Of a stretch of DNA of 64,000 nt, positions 37,532 through 48,349 are shown piece by piece (positions within the stretch are counted from its first letter, which is position 1; each line of letters begins with the position of its first letter). A program made the translations under genes and the position numbers. The DNA comes from Delphinus delphis. Taxonomy: Eukaryota; Chordata; Mammalia; Artiodactyla; Delphinidae. The notes beneath the pieces were generated by a model. The model was not told where the DNA came from and made no database searches. It worked only from the letters and a program-made list of their open reading frames with translations. The stretch spans positions 27,182,132 through 27,246,131 of the forward strand of contig NC_082687.1 of the NCBI RefSeq assembly GCF_949987515.2, given 5' to 3'.

Positions 37532-38334
37532 GTGAGCTCCTCTCGGTGGTGGGGTGGGGGAAGAGTGGACTGTTTGGATGTTTAACACACAGCAAATGCA
37601 GACTCCGAACATGCATCTCAAAAGTCAAACCTTATGAGAAAGGACAACATTTATGAGGTACCTAATGATGTCCCAGGAAGTGTGGGACATAGTCAGTGAA
37701 CATCAGTTGATAGATAAATTGCAACAGAACAGACCTGGAATAGACTTGGGTTTTGAAATAGAGTCTATTGTGGATGTGAGTTTTTGGAATTAAATGCTCT
37801 GAAACAGTAAGGAGGAAGGCTGTGTATTACATTCATTGAATCTTTTCTTTATGTTGTGGGCTAAAATGAAGACGTTTTCGTTTAAGTGTAAACCATGTGA
37901 ACTTAAAGGATTATAATGATGACATACATATACTGAGCGATTTGAAAAGAAGTTTACTTGATGAGGTTTTTTATTTTTTTTTTAAGATAAACTTTGAGTT
38001 TTATATTTACTATAGGACGTATCTAGGATTAGAGCTTGAAAAGCTTCAGCATTTCTTTGAGCATTCACCTTTCTTGAGAAAAGAAAGGAAATGAATGATC
38101 ACAAAGCTTGAGGATAGATGAAGGACAAGTACACGGAGTAAGGGAATGGAAAACAGTCACGACTGTAATTCTTAGGCTGTGGGTCCGCTGGGGACTTCGC
38201 TTTTTGCCTGGCAGACAAATGGCACTGCTCCCCCATCATCAGTTCTTTTTAACCAACCCACAGGATTGATTTTCAGGTAAATACTATTTGGGTTCCAACA
38301 AGCACATTAGAATCAACTTATATTACATATTTTG

Positions 38335-38700
38335 TGTTTTAAAAAATTTGTATATTTTAAAAATTTCAAATTTATACAAGCGGACAGATGAGTATAATGA
38401 CTCCTCATGGCCCCATTATCCTGCTCTTCAGTTTTCAACATTCGACACTTCTTGTTTCATTAGTCTCTCTACTGCCACTTTTTGGAATAATACTTCAAAG
38501 ATTTTCTAAAACACATTGCTGCACTCATAAATACTGGAGTGCATATCTCAAAAAAGGTAAGGACTTAAAAAAAGGACGTTACAGAAAAGACAAAAAGAAT
38601 ATAATTATCATACCTAACAAAATGCGTATGATGCAGTACTCAACCTGTGTTCCATTTTTACAGATTTTTTTTTCAAAAATGTATTTTAATGTTTGTTTTA
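38335..38700 (-). repeat. Degraded old L1M-like fragment
   Basis: The stretch with gacagatgagtataatgact, ccccattatcctgctcttc and gaataatacttcaaag resembles antisense old L1 sequence. Boundaries are uncertain. Confidence 0.4.
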
Positions 38701-38835
38701 ATTCCTTCAGGATTTCAACACTGTCAGCACATTTCATTTGGTTGGTATGTTTTAAGTCGTTTTTCATTTGTGCAGTCCCCTCCCTCTACCCCGCCCCCCC
38801 AGCATTTAATTTGTTGATGAACCTGAGTCATTTTT

Positions 38836-39045
38836 ACTCTTTTTTTTTTTTTTTGCGGTACGCGGGCCTTTCACTGTTGTGGCGTCTCCTGTTGTGGAGC
38901 ACAGGCTCCGGACGCGCAGGCTCAGCGGCCATGGCTCAGGGGCCCAGACGCTCTGCGGCATGTGGGATCTTCCTGGACCGGGGCACGAACCCGTGTCCCC
39001 TGCATCGGCAGGCGGACTCTCAACTACTGCGCCACCAGGGAAGCC
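38836..39045 (-). mobile_element. Cetacean SINE, antisense
   Basis: Standard copy with a T-run and head ccaccagggaagccc. Flanked by a perfect 14-bp repeat cctgagtcattttt at 38822-38835 and 39046-39059. Confidence 0.94.
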
Positions 39046-40891
39046 CCTGAGTCATTTTTTAAAATAGAATTTTCCACATTTTAGATATGGCTGGTGGTAT
39101 CCTCAGCTTTCTCTGTTATCTGTCATGTTTCCTATAAGCTAATAGTTAAATCTATAGGCTTCGTTAGATTCACATTCGGCTTTTGTTTATTTATTGCAAG
39201 AATACATCGTAGCGGTGCTGTATTCTTCCTGTTGTGTTATTACATCAGGAGGCCTGTGTTGTCCAGTTGGCCCACTTTTTAATGAAATTAACATTTATCA
39301 GTGGGTTCAGGTGTGTGTTACCTATTTTCAAGTCTTTTATTTAAAGATTTATTTTTTTATTTTTTATTTTTCTACATCTTTATTGTAGTATAATTGCTTT
39401 ACAATGGTGTGTTAGTTTCTGCTTTATAGCAAAGAGAATCAGTTATACATATACATATGTTCCCATATCTCTTCCCTCTTGCGTCTCCCTCCCTTCCACC
39501 CTCCCTATCCCACCCCTCTAGGTGGTCACAAAGCACTGAGCTGATCTCCCTGTGTTTTGCGGCTGCTTCCCACTAGCTATCTATTTTACATTTGGTAGTG
39601 TGTATATGTCCATGCCACTCTCTCACTTTGTCCCAGCTTACCCTTCCCCCTCCCCATATCCTCAAGTCCATTCTTTGGTAGGTCTGTGTCTTTATTCCCG
39701 TCTTACCCCTAGGTTCTTCATAACATTTTTTTTTTTCCTGGATTCCATTTACATGTGTTAGCATACGGTATTTGTCTTTCTCTTTCTGACTTACTTCACT
39801 CTGTATGACAGACTCTAGGTCCATCCACCTCACTACAAATAACTCAATTTCGTTTCTTTTTATGGCTGAGTAATATTCCATTTTATATATGTGCCACATC
39901 TTCTTTATACATTCTTCCGATGATGGACACTTAGGTTGCTTCCGTCTCCTGGCTATTGTAAATAGAGTTGCAATGAACATTTTGGTACATGACTCTTTTT
40001 GAATTATGGTTTTCTCAGGGTATATGCCCAGTAGTGGGATTGCTGGGTCATATGGTAGTTCTATTTGTGGTTTTTTAAGGAACCTCCATACTGTTCTCCA
40101 TAGTGGCTGTACCAATTCACATTCCCACCAGCAGTGTAAGAGGGTTCTCTTTTCTCCACACCCTCTCCAGCATTTATTATTTCTACATTTTTTGTTGATG
40201 GCCATTCTGACCAGTGTGAGATGATATCTCATTGTAGTTTTGATTTGCATTTCTCTAATGATTAATGATGTTGAGCATTCTTTCATGTGTTTGTTGGCAA
40301 TCTGTATATATTCTTTGGAGAAATGTCTGTTTAGCTCCTCTGCCCATTTTTGGATTCTGTTGTTTGTTTTTTTGATATTGAGCTGCATGAGCTGCTTGTA
40401 AATTTTGGAGATTAATCCTTTGTCAGTTGCTTCATTTGCAAATATTTTCTCCCATTCTGAGGGTTGTTTTTTGGTCTTGTTTATGGTTTCCTTTGCTGTG
40501 CAAAAGCTTTTAAGTTTCATTAGGTCCTATTTGTTTATTTTTGTTTCTATTTCCATTTCTCTAGGAGGTGGGTCAAAAAGGATCTTGCTGTGATTTATGT
40601 CATAGAGTGTTCTGCCTATGTTTTCCTCTAAGAGTTTGATAGTTTCTGGCCTTACATTTAGGTCTTTAATCCATTTTGAGCTTATTTTTGTGTATGGTGT
40701 TAGGGAGTGTTCTAATTTCATACTTTTACATGTACCTGTCCGGTTTTCCCAGCACCACTTATTGAAGAGGCTGTCCTATCTCCACTGTACATTCCTGCCT
40801 CCTTTATCAAAGATAAGGTGACCATATGTGCGTGGGTTTATCTCTGGGCTTTCTATCCTGTTACACTGATCTATATTTCTGTTTCTGTGCC

Positions 40892-40907
40892 AGTACCATA
40901 CTGTCTT
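40892..40907. repeat. Target-site duplication of nested L1 end, left copy
   Basis: agtaccatactgtctt, identical to 41027-41042. The ancestral ORF2 sequence is restored in order by one copy. Confidence 0.95.
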
Positions 40908-41026
40908 TTTTTTTTTTTAACATCTTTATTGGGGTATAATTGCTTTACAATCGTGTGTTAGTTTCTGCTTTATAACAAAGTGAATCAGTTATACATATAC
41001 ATGTGTTCCCATATCTCTTCCCTCTT
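40908..41026 (-). mobile_element. 119-bp L1 3' end inserted in L1 #2 ORF2
   Basis: T-run followed by catctttattggggtataat, cgtgtgttagtttctgcttt and ttcccatatctcttccctct, which is the 3' UTR of the same L1 subfamily as the host element, in the same orientation. Exactly flanked by the perfect 16-bp duplication. The insertion is therefore younger than L1 #2. Confidence 0.95.
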
Positions 41027-41042
41027 AGTACCATACTGTCTT
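41027..41042. repeat. Target-site duplication of nested L1 end, right copy
   Basis: Perfect 16-bp match to 40892-40907. Confidence 0.95.
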
Positions 41043-41374
41043 GATTACTGTAGCTTTGTAGTATAGTCTGAAGTCAGGGAGCTTGTTTCCTCCAGCTCCA
41101 TTTTTCGTTCTCAAGATTGCTTTGGCTATTTGGGGTCTTTTGTGTTTCCATACAAATTGTGAACTTTTTTGTTCCAGTTCTGTGAAAAATGCCATTGGTA
41201 GTTTGATAGGGATTACATTGAATCTGTAGATTGCTTTGGGTAGTATAGTCATTTTCACAATGTTGATTCTTCCAATCCAAGAACATGGTATATCTCTCCA
41301 TCTGTTTGTATCATCTTTAATTTCTTTCATCAATGTCTTATAATTTTCTGCATACAGGTCTTTTGTCTCCTTAA

Positions 41375-41414
41375 GTAGGTTTATTCCTAGATAGGTAGGT
41401 TTATTCCTAGAAAT
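41375..41414. repeat. 20-bp tandem duplication in L1 #2 ORF2
   Basis: gtaggtttattcctag occurs at 41375 and again at 41395, period 20. Twenty is not a multiple of three, so it shifts the ORF2 frame just after FLGINLP. Confidence 0.9.
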
Positions 41415-43765
41415 TTTATTCTTTTTGTTGCAGTGGTAAATGGGAGTGTTTTCTTAATTTCACTTGCAGATTTTTCATCATTAGTGTATAAGAATGCCAG
41501 AGATTTCTGTGAATTAATTTTGTATCCTGCTACTTTACCAAATTCATTGATTAGCTCTAGTAGTTTTCTGGTAGGATCTTTAGGATTCTCTATGTATAGT
41601 TTCATGTCATCTGCAAACAGTGACACCTTTACTTCTTCTTTTCCGATTTGGATTCCTGTTATTTCTTTTTCTTCTCTGACTGCTGTGGCTAAAACTTCCA
41701 AAACTATGTTGAATAAGAGTGGTGAGAGTGGGCAACTTTGTCTTGTTCCTGATCTTAGTGGAAATGGTTTCAGTTTTTCACCATTGAGGAGAGTGCTGGC
41801 TGTGGGTTTGTCATATATGGCCTTTATTATGTTGAGGAAAGTTCCCTCTCTGCCTACTTTCTGCAGGGTTTTTATCATAAAAGGGTGTTGAATTTTGTTG
41901 AAAGCTTTCTCTGCATCTATTGAGATGATCATATGGTTTTTTTCCTTCAGTTTGTTAATATGGTGTATCACGTTGAGTGATTTGCGTATATTGAAGAATT
42001 CTTGCATTCCTAGGATAAACCCCACTTGATCATGGTGTATGATCCTTTTAATGTGCTGTTGGATTCTGTTTGCTAGTATTTTGTTGAGGATTTTTGCATC
42101 TATGTTCCTCAGTGATATTGGCCTGTAGTTTTCTTTCTTTGTGACATCTTTGTCTGCTTTTGGTATCAGGGTGATGGTGGCTTCGTAGACTGAGTTTGGG
42201 AGTGTTCCTCCCTCTGCTGTATTTTGGAAGAGTTGGAGAAGGATAGGTGTTAGCTCTTCTCTGAATGTTTGATAGAATTCACCTGTGAAGCCATCTGGTC
42301 TTGGGCTTTAGTTTTTTGGAAGATATTTGATCACAGTTTCAATTTCAGTGCTTGTGATTGGTCTGTTCATATTTTCTATTTATTCCTGGTTCAGTCTCAG
42401 AAGGTTGTATTTATCTAGGAATTTGTCCATTTCTTCCAGGTTGTACATTTTATTGGCATAGAGTTGCTTGTAGTAATCTCTCATGATCCTTTTTATTGCT
42501 TCAGTGTCAGTTGTTACTTCTCCTTTTTCATTTCTAATTCTATTAATTTGAGTCTTCTCCCTTTTTCTCTTGATGAGTCTGGCTAATGGTTTATCAATTT
42601 TGTTTATCTTCTCAAAGAACCAGCTTTTAGTTTTATTGATCTTTGCTATCATTTCCTTTATTTCTTTTTCATTTATTTCTGATCTGATCATTATGATTTC
42701 TTTCCTTCTGCTGAACTTGGGGTTTTTTTCTTCTTCTTTTTCTAATTGCTTTAGGTGCAAGGTTAGGTTGTTTATTTGAAATGTTTCCTGTTTCTTAAGG
42801 TAGGATTGTATTGCTATAAACTTCTCTCTTAGAACTGCTTTTGCTGAATCCCATAGGTTTTGGGTCGTCGTGTCTCCATTGTCATTTGTTTCTAGGTATT
42901 TTCTGGTTTCCTCCTTGATTTCTTCCGTGATCACTTCGTTATTAAGTAGTGTATTGTTTAGTCTCCATGTGTTTGTATTTTTTACAGACCTTTTCCTGTA
43001 ATTGATATCTAGTCTCATAGTGTTGTGGTCGGAAAAGATACTTGATATGATTTCAGTTTTCTTAAATTTACCAAGGCTTGATTTGTGACCCAAGATATGA
43101 TCTATCATGGAGAATGTTCCATGAGCACTTGAGAAAAATATGTATTCTGTTGTTTTTGGATGGAATGTCCTCTAAATATCAATTAAGTCCATCTTGTTTA
43201 ATGTATCATTTAAAGCTTGTGTTTCCTTATTTATTTTCATTTTGGGTGATCTGTCCATTGGTGAAAGTGGGGTGTTAAAGTTCCCTACTATGATTGTGTT
43301 ACTGTCGATTTCCCCTTTTATGGCTGTTAGTATTTGCCTTATGTATTGATGTGCTCCTATGTTGGGTGCATATATATTTACAATTGTTATATCTTTTTCT
43401 TGGATCGATCCCTTGATCATTATGTAGTGTCCTTCTTTGTCTCTTGTAATAGTCTTTATTTTAAAGTCTATTTTGTCTGATATGAGAATTGGTACTCCAG
43501 CTTTCTTTCGATTTCCATTTGCATGGAATATCTTTTTCCATCCCCTCACTTTCAGTCTGTATGTGTCACTATGTCTGAAGTGGGTCTCTTGTAGACAGCA
43601 TAAATATGGGTTGTTTTTGTATCCATTCAGCCAGTCTGTGTCTTTTGGTGGTAGCATTTAATCCATTTACATTTAAGGTAATTATCAATATGTATGTTCC
43701 TATTCCCACTTTCTTAATTGTTTTGGGTTTGTTATTGTAGGCTTTTCCTACTTTTGTGTCTCATC

Positions 43766-44450
43766 CTAGAGAGGTTCCTTTGGCATTTGTTGTAAAGCTG
43801 GTTTGGTGGTGCTGAACTCTCTCAGCTTTTGCTTGTCTGTAAAGGTTTTAATTTCTCCATCAAATCTGAATGGGATCCTTGCTGGGTAGAGTAATCTTGG
43901 CTGTAGGTTTTTCTCCTTCATCACTTTAAATATGTCCTGCCACTCCCTTTTGGCTTGCGAAGTTTCTGCTGAAAGATCAGCTGTTAACCTTATGGAGATT
44001 CCCTTGTGTGTTATTTGTTTTTTTTCCTTGCTGCTTTTCATATGTTTTCTTTGTATTTAATTTTTGATGGTTTGATTAATATGTGTCTTGGCATGTTTCT
44101 CCTTGGATTTATCCTGTATAGGACTCTCTGTGCTTCCTGGGCTTGATTAACTATTTCCTTTCCCATATTAGGGAAGTTTTCGACTATAATCTCTTCAAAT
44201 ATTTTCTCAGTCCCTTTCTTTTTCTCTTCTTCTTATGGGGCCCCTATAATTCGAATGTTGGTGGGTTTAATGTTGTCCCAGAGGTCTCTGAGACTGTCCT
44301 CAGTTCTTTTCACTCTTTTTTGTTTATTCTGCTCTGCAGTAGGTTATTTCCACTGTTTTATCTTCCAGGTCACTTATCCATTCTTCTGCCTCAGTTATTC
44401 TGCTAGAATAACTAGCAGATCCCTTCTAGAGTATTTTTAATTTCATTTAT
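43766..44450 (-). pseudogene. L1 #2 ORF1, broken
   Basis: The C-terminal domain is open at 43766-44041 (IRLTADLSAETSQAKREWQD, then QPRLLYPARIPF). Upstream the RRM part is readable (FPNMGKEIVNQAQEAQRV) but carries an in-frame TGA near 44040 and a TAA in the segment after RIIGAP (about 44235). A short inverted repeat at 44399-44419 disturbs the coiled-coil part. Not functional. Confidence 0.85.
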
Positions 44451-45579
44451 TGTATTGTTCATCATTGCTTGTTTCCTCTGTAGTTCTTGTAGGTCCTTGT
44501 TAAATGTTTCTTGCATTTTCTCTATTCTATTTCCAAGACTTGGGATCATCTTTACTATCATTATTCTGAATTCTTTTTCAGGTAGACTCCCTATTTCCTC
44601 TTCATTTGTTTGGTCTGGTGGGTTTTTACCTTGCTACTTCATCTGCTGTGTGTTTTTCTGTCTTCTCATTTTGCTTATCTTACTGTGTTTGGGGTCTCCT
44701 TTTTGCAGGCTGCAGGTTCGTAGTTCCCGTTGTGTGCCTGTCCCCAGTGGCTAAGGTTGGTTCAGTGTGTTGTGTAGGCTTCCTGGTGGTGGGGACTAGT
44801 GCCTGTGTTCTGGTGGATGAGGCTGGATCCTGTCTTTCTGGTGGGCAGGTCCACGTGTGGTGGCGTGTTTGGGGTGTCTGTGGCCTTATGATTTTAGGCA
44901 GCCTCTCTGCTAATGGGTGGGGTTGCGTTCCTGTCTTGCTAGTTGTTTGGCATAGGGTGTCCAGCACTGTAGCTTGCTGGTCGTTGAGTGAAGCTGGGTG
45001 CTGGTGTTGAGATGGAGATCTCTGGGAGATTTTCGCCATTTGATATTACGTGGAGCTGGGAGGTCTCTTGTGGCCCAGTGTCCTGAATTCTGCTCTCCCA
45101 CCTCAGAGGCACAGCCCTGACTCCTGGCTGGAGCACCAAGAGCCTTTCATCCACACGGCTCAGAATAAAAGGGAGAAAAAATAGAAAGAAAGAGGATAAA
45201 ATAAAATAAAGTAAGATAAAATAAAATAAAGTTATTAAAATAAAAAGTAATTATTAAAAATTTTTTTAAAGTAAAAAAAAAACGGATGGACAGAACCCTA
45301 GGAAAAATGGTGAAAGCAAAGCTATACAGACAAAATAACACACAGAACATACACATACACACTCACAAAAAGAGAAAAAGGGAAAATTATCATGTCTCCC
45401 AAAGTCCACCTCCTCACTTTGGGATGATTCGTTGTCTATTCAGGTATTCCACAGATGCCCGTACATCAGGTTGATTGTGGAGCTTTAATCTGCTGCTCCT
45501 GAGGCTGCTGGGAGAGATTTCCCTTTCCCTTCTTTGCTCGCACAGCTCCCGAGGTTCACCTTTGGATTTGGCCCCGCCT

Positions 45580-46612
45580 TTGCGTGTAGGTCGCCTGAGG
45601 GCGTCTCTTCACGCCCAGACAGGACGGGGTTAAAGGAGCCGCTGATTCGGGGGCTCTGGCTCACTCAGGTCGGGGGGAGGGAGGGGTACGGATGCGGGGC
45701 AAGCCTGCGGCAGCAGAGGCCGCCATGACGTTGCAGCAGACTGAGGCGCGCCGCACGTTCTCCCGGGGAAGTTGTCCCTGGATCATCACGGGGCCCTGGC
45801 AGTGGCGGGCTGCACAGGCTCCCAGGAAGGGGGCTGTGGATAGTGACGTGTGCTCGCACACAGGCTTCTTGGTGGCGGCAGCAGCAGCCTTAGCGTCTCA
45901 GGCCCGTCTCTGGGGTCCGCGCTTTTAGCCGCGGCTCGCGCCCGTCTCTGGAGCTCCTTTAAGCAGCGCTGTTAATCCCCTCTCCTTGCGCACCAGGAAA
46001 CAAAGAGGGAAGAAAAAGTCTCTTGCCTCTTCGGCAGCTCCAGACTTTTTCCCGGACTCCCTCCCGGCTAGCCGTGGCGCACTAACCCCCTGCAGGCTGT
46101 GTTCACGCAGCCAACCCCAGTCCTCTCCCGGCGCTCCGACCGAAGCCCGAGCCTCAACTCCCAGCCCCGCCCGCCCCGGCGGGTGAGCAGACAAGCCTCT
46201 CGGGCTGGTGAGTGCCGGTCGGCACCGACCCTCTGTGTGGGAATCTCCCCGCTTTGCCCTCCGCACCCCTGTTGCTGTGTTCTCCTCCACGGCGCGGAAG
46301 CTTCCCCCCTCCGCCACCCGCAGTCTCCGCCCGCGAAGGGGCTTCCTAGTGTGTGGAGACCTTTCCTCCTTCACGGCTCCCTCCCACTGGTGCAGGTCCC
46401 GTCCCTATTCTTTTGTCTCTGTTTTTTCTTTTTTTCTTTTGCCCAACCCAGGTACGTGGGGAGTTTCTTGCCTTTTGGGAGGTCTGAGGTCTTCTGCCAG
46501 CGTTCAGTAGGTGTTCTGTAGGAGTTGTTCCACGTGTAGATGTTATTTGTGATGTATCTGTGGGGAGAAAGGTGATCTCTGCGTCTTACTCTTCCGCCAT
46601 CTTCCTCAAGTG
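45580..46612 (-). promoter_or_regulatory. CpG-rich L1 #2 5' UTR (former internal promoter)
   Basis: GC- and CpG-dense block corresponding to the L1 5' UTR, which holds the internal RNA polymerase II promoter in mammalian L1s. Many CpGs are still present around 45,690-46,330, whereas the matching part of L1 #1 (10,140-11,000) shows TG/CA in many of the same places. Several open frames on both strands here result from the low stop-codon content of GC-rich sequence. Whether it is active or methylated cannot be told from sequence. Confidence 0.65.
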
Positions 46613-46669
46613 CCAAAGAAGATGTTTTTAGCCACTGTTTGAGATTTTTTTTCTTAACCTTTTAAGTAC

Positions 46670-46866
46670 AGTCAGTCCTCTGTATCTCAGGTTGGTCCCA
46701 CATTCACGGATTCAACCAACCGCGGATGGTGTAGGTTGTTTACGGTCCATAGTTGGTTGAATCTGTGGAAACTGAGGCCAGACTGTAGAACATGAGCATC
46801 TGCCGATTTTGATGTCCAAAGTGGGTCCTGGAACCAATCCCCTGCTTATGCTGAGGGACGACCTTA
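46670..46866. repeat. Tigger-type (Tc-Mariner) DNA transposon relic
   Basis: cagtcagtcctctgtatctc at one end and tgctgagggacgacctta at the other are near-inverted repeats. The interior has ttcaaccaaccgcggatgg and gggtcctggaaccaatcccc, typical of non-autonomous Tigger elements. Confidence 0.8.
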
Positions 46867-47094
46867 TTATTATCCCTGTTCTAGAAGGGGGTAAAATGAA
46901 GACTAAATCTTTGTGCTTATATTTAGTTTGCCACTGGTAGTGAGTAACTGGTTTAGATGAGGATTATGGTAATATCTCATTAGCCCCAACCCTGGGATTG
47001 GAGTGTACACTTCCTGATGATATTGACATCTTATGTGGTTTTGGTCATTGCAGTATCTCAGCATCTAGAGCTAACTCTGTCACTCAAATATGAG

Positions 47095-47325
47095 AGCAGA
47101 GGTTCTAAACTGGGGGTGACTTTGGCACTCTCCAGCCCTACTCCAGGGCTCTTTGGCAATATTTGGAGACATTTTTGGTTGGCAGGATTCCTGAAGAGCG
47201 ATGCTGCTGGCATCTAACGCGTGGAGACCAGGGATGGACAGCTGAACATCTGCAGTGCGCGAGATGGCCCTCCCCTGTCCCCAGATGTCCAAAATGTCAG
47301 TAGTGCTGAGGTTGAGAAAGCCTGT
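47095..47325. repeat. MER20-like hAT-Charlie relic
   Basis: gcagaggttctaaactgggg, ggcaatatttggagacattt and caaaatgtcagtagtgctga then ggttgagaaagcctg. Ends are near-inverted repeats. The MER20 name is from memory. Confidence 0.75.
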
Positions 47326-47644
47326 ATTAGACGGATAAAGGACAGAATGGGTGAAGGATATAAAAGTAAAATAAATGTCCTATATTAATCTGACCAGCAG
47401 AGGATGGTGCCTTGCCAGGAGGTAGCTTTAAACCCAGTTTACTGTTTTTTAAGCTTATGCCTAGTACAGTTCAAAATGATTTGGTTATTGGTTGGAAGCT
47501 AAGGGCAAAAATCCACTTCTTTTGTAGTAAATTGCATGTGTGTTTTTTCCTGCTTCACATGATTCTTTCTTCCCTTGTTGGGGGAATTAGTTTAATAAAC
47601 TAGAGGATCTTTTTCTGCAATACATACAGTTTCTTTCTGGTTCT

Positions 47645-47855
47645 TTTTTTTTTTTTTTTTCTTGCAGTACGCGGGCCTCTCACTGTTGTGGCCTCTCCCC
47701 TTGCGGAGCACAGGCTCCGGACGCGCAGGCTCAGCGGCCATGGCTCACGGGCCCAGTTGCTCCGTGGCATGTGGGACCTTCCCATACTGGGGCACAAACC
47801 CACGTCCCCTGCATCGGCGGGCGGACTCCCAACCACTGCGCCACCAGGGAAGCCC
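47645..47855 (-). mobile_element. Cetacean SINE, antisense
   Basis: Standard copy with a T-run, flanked by tctttctggttc repeats (47632-47643 and 47856-47867). Confidence 0.93.
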
Positions 47856-48267
47856 TCTTTCTGGTTCCTTATACTCTCTGAAGTTAGTTCCTTCTTGTCT
47901 CTGGTCTTGTGTTACTTTTTCTGTTTTTTTCTCTTTACATTGCTTCATCCTATTGAATTTCACTGTTAAGCAAGCATTGCCTACAGAAGAACATTAGGAG
48001 ATGCTATTATTGTATAACTTCACTCCTAACAATACACACAGGCTGCCTGAAGGTGATAAAGTGATTATCATAAAATGGCAGATGCCTTGGGAGAGTTGAA
48101 AGTTAGGTTGCTGTTCCCTTCCCCTATGTTATTTTTAGCAACTGAAGATGCAGTAATCAGGATTTAATAAGTTTTCTGGTCATGCACCAAAGAGGAGAAA
48201 ACTGAGGTTTTTATTTACCTTCATTTTGGCTACCTGGTTACGGTCAAGCAAGGGTGTTTCTTTTAGC

Positions 48268-48345
48268 ACAAGAGGTAATACAGTGTGATGGTTTGGAGCA
48301 TGGGCTCTGGAGCCAGCCTGCCTGGGTCACTTACGGCACAATGAC
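48268..48345 (+). repeat. MIR 5' fragment, sense
   Basis: gagcatgggctctggagcca then gcctgcctgggtcacttac is the tRNA-related and core start of MIR. Confidence 0.75.
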
Positions 48346-48349
48346 GCGA

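Larger units (their letters stand above)
39573..43657 (-). pseudogene. L1 #2 ORF2, one long frame with three nonsense codons upstream of an indel
   Basis: Endonuclease at 43657 downwards (QETHFRHSD, VNIYAPN), then the SDH motif at about 43030, RT palm motif A ([10 protein letters not shown]) and motif C (FADDMKLY) within 41387-42025, thumb, and a C-terminal zinc-knuckle region ([20 protein letters not shown]) within 39573-40520. From 43657 to 41387 it is a single frame broken only by TAG at 43172-43174 and TAA at 42380-42382 and 42308-42310. A 20-bp tandem duplication at 41375-41414 shifts the frame, and the nested L1 end at 40908-41042 breaks it again. The catalytic endonuclease Asp of GDFN is Asn here (codon at 43280-43282), so the endonuclease would be inactive even without the stops. 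Confidence 0.92.
39362..46612 (-). mobile_element. Full-length L1 retrotransposon #2, antisense to ARHGAP10
   Basis: About 7.2 kb: on the minus strand a CpG-rich 5' UTR beginning with GAAGATGGCGGAAG near 46.6 kb, ORF1 remnants (43.77-44.45 kb), ORF2 (39.57-43.7 kb), 3' UTR and A-tail (T-rich 39347-39371). It is the same subfamily as L1 #1, as whole 5' UTR blocks can be matched (10.1-11.1 kb to 45.6-46.6 kb), but less decayed. A younger L1 3' end is nested at 40908-41026. I found no convincing target-site duplication; short similarities around 39343 and 46614 are too weak to call. Confidence 0.93.

Noticed and set aside
41375..41414. Short direct repeats as a CRISPR array or VNTR
   Set aside because: Only two adjacent units and no spacers; it is a tandem duplication inside an L1. 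No CRISPR-like array exists in the window.
45534..46521. Cluster of overlapping frames of 60-150 codons on both strands
   Set aside because: They fall in the GC-rich 5' UTR of L1 #2, where stop codons are rare; no homology is recognisable.
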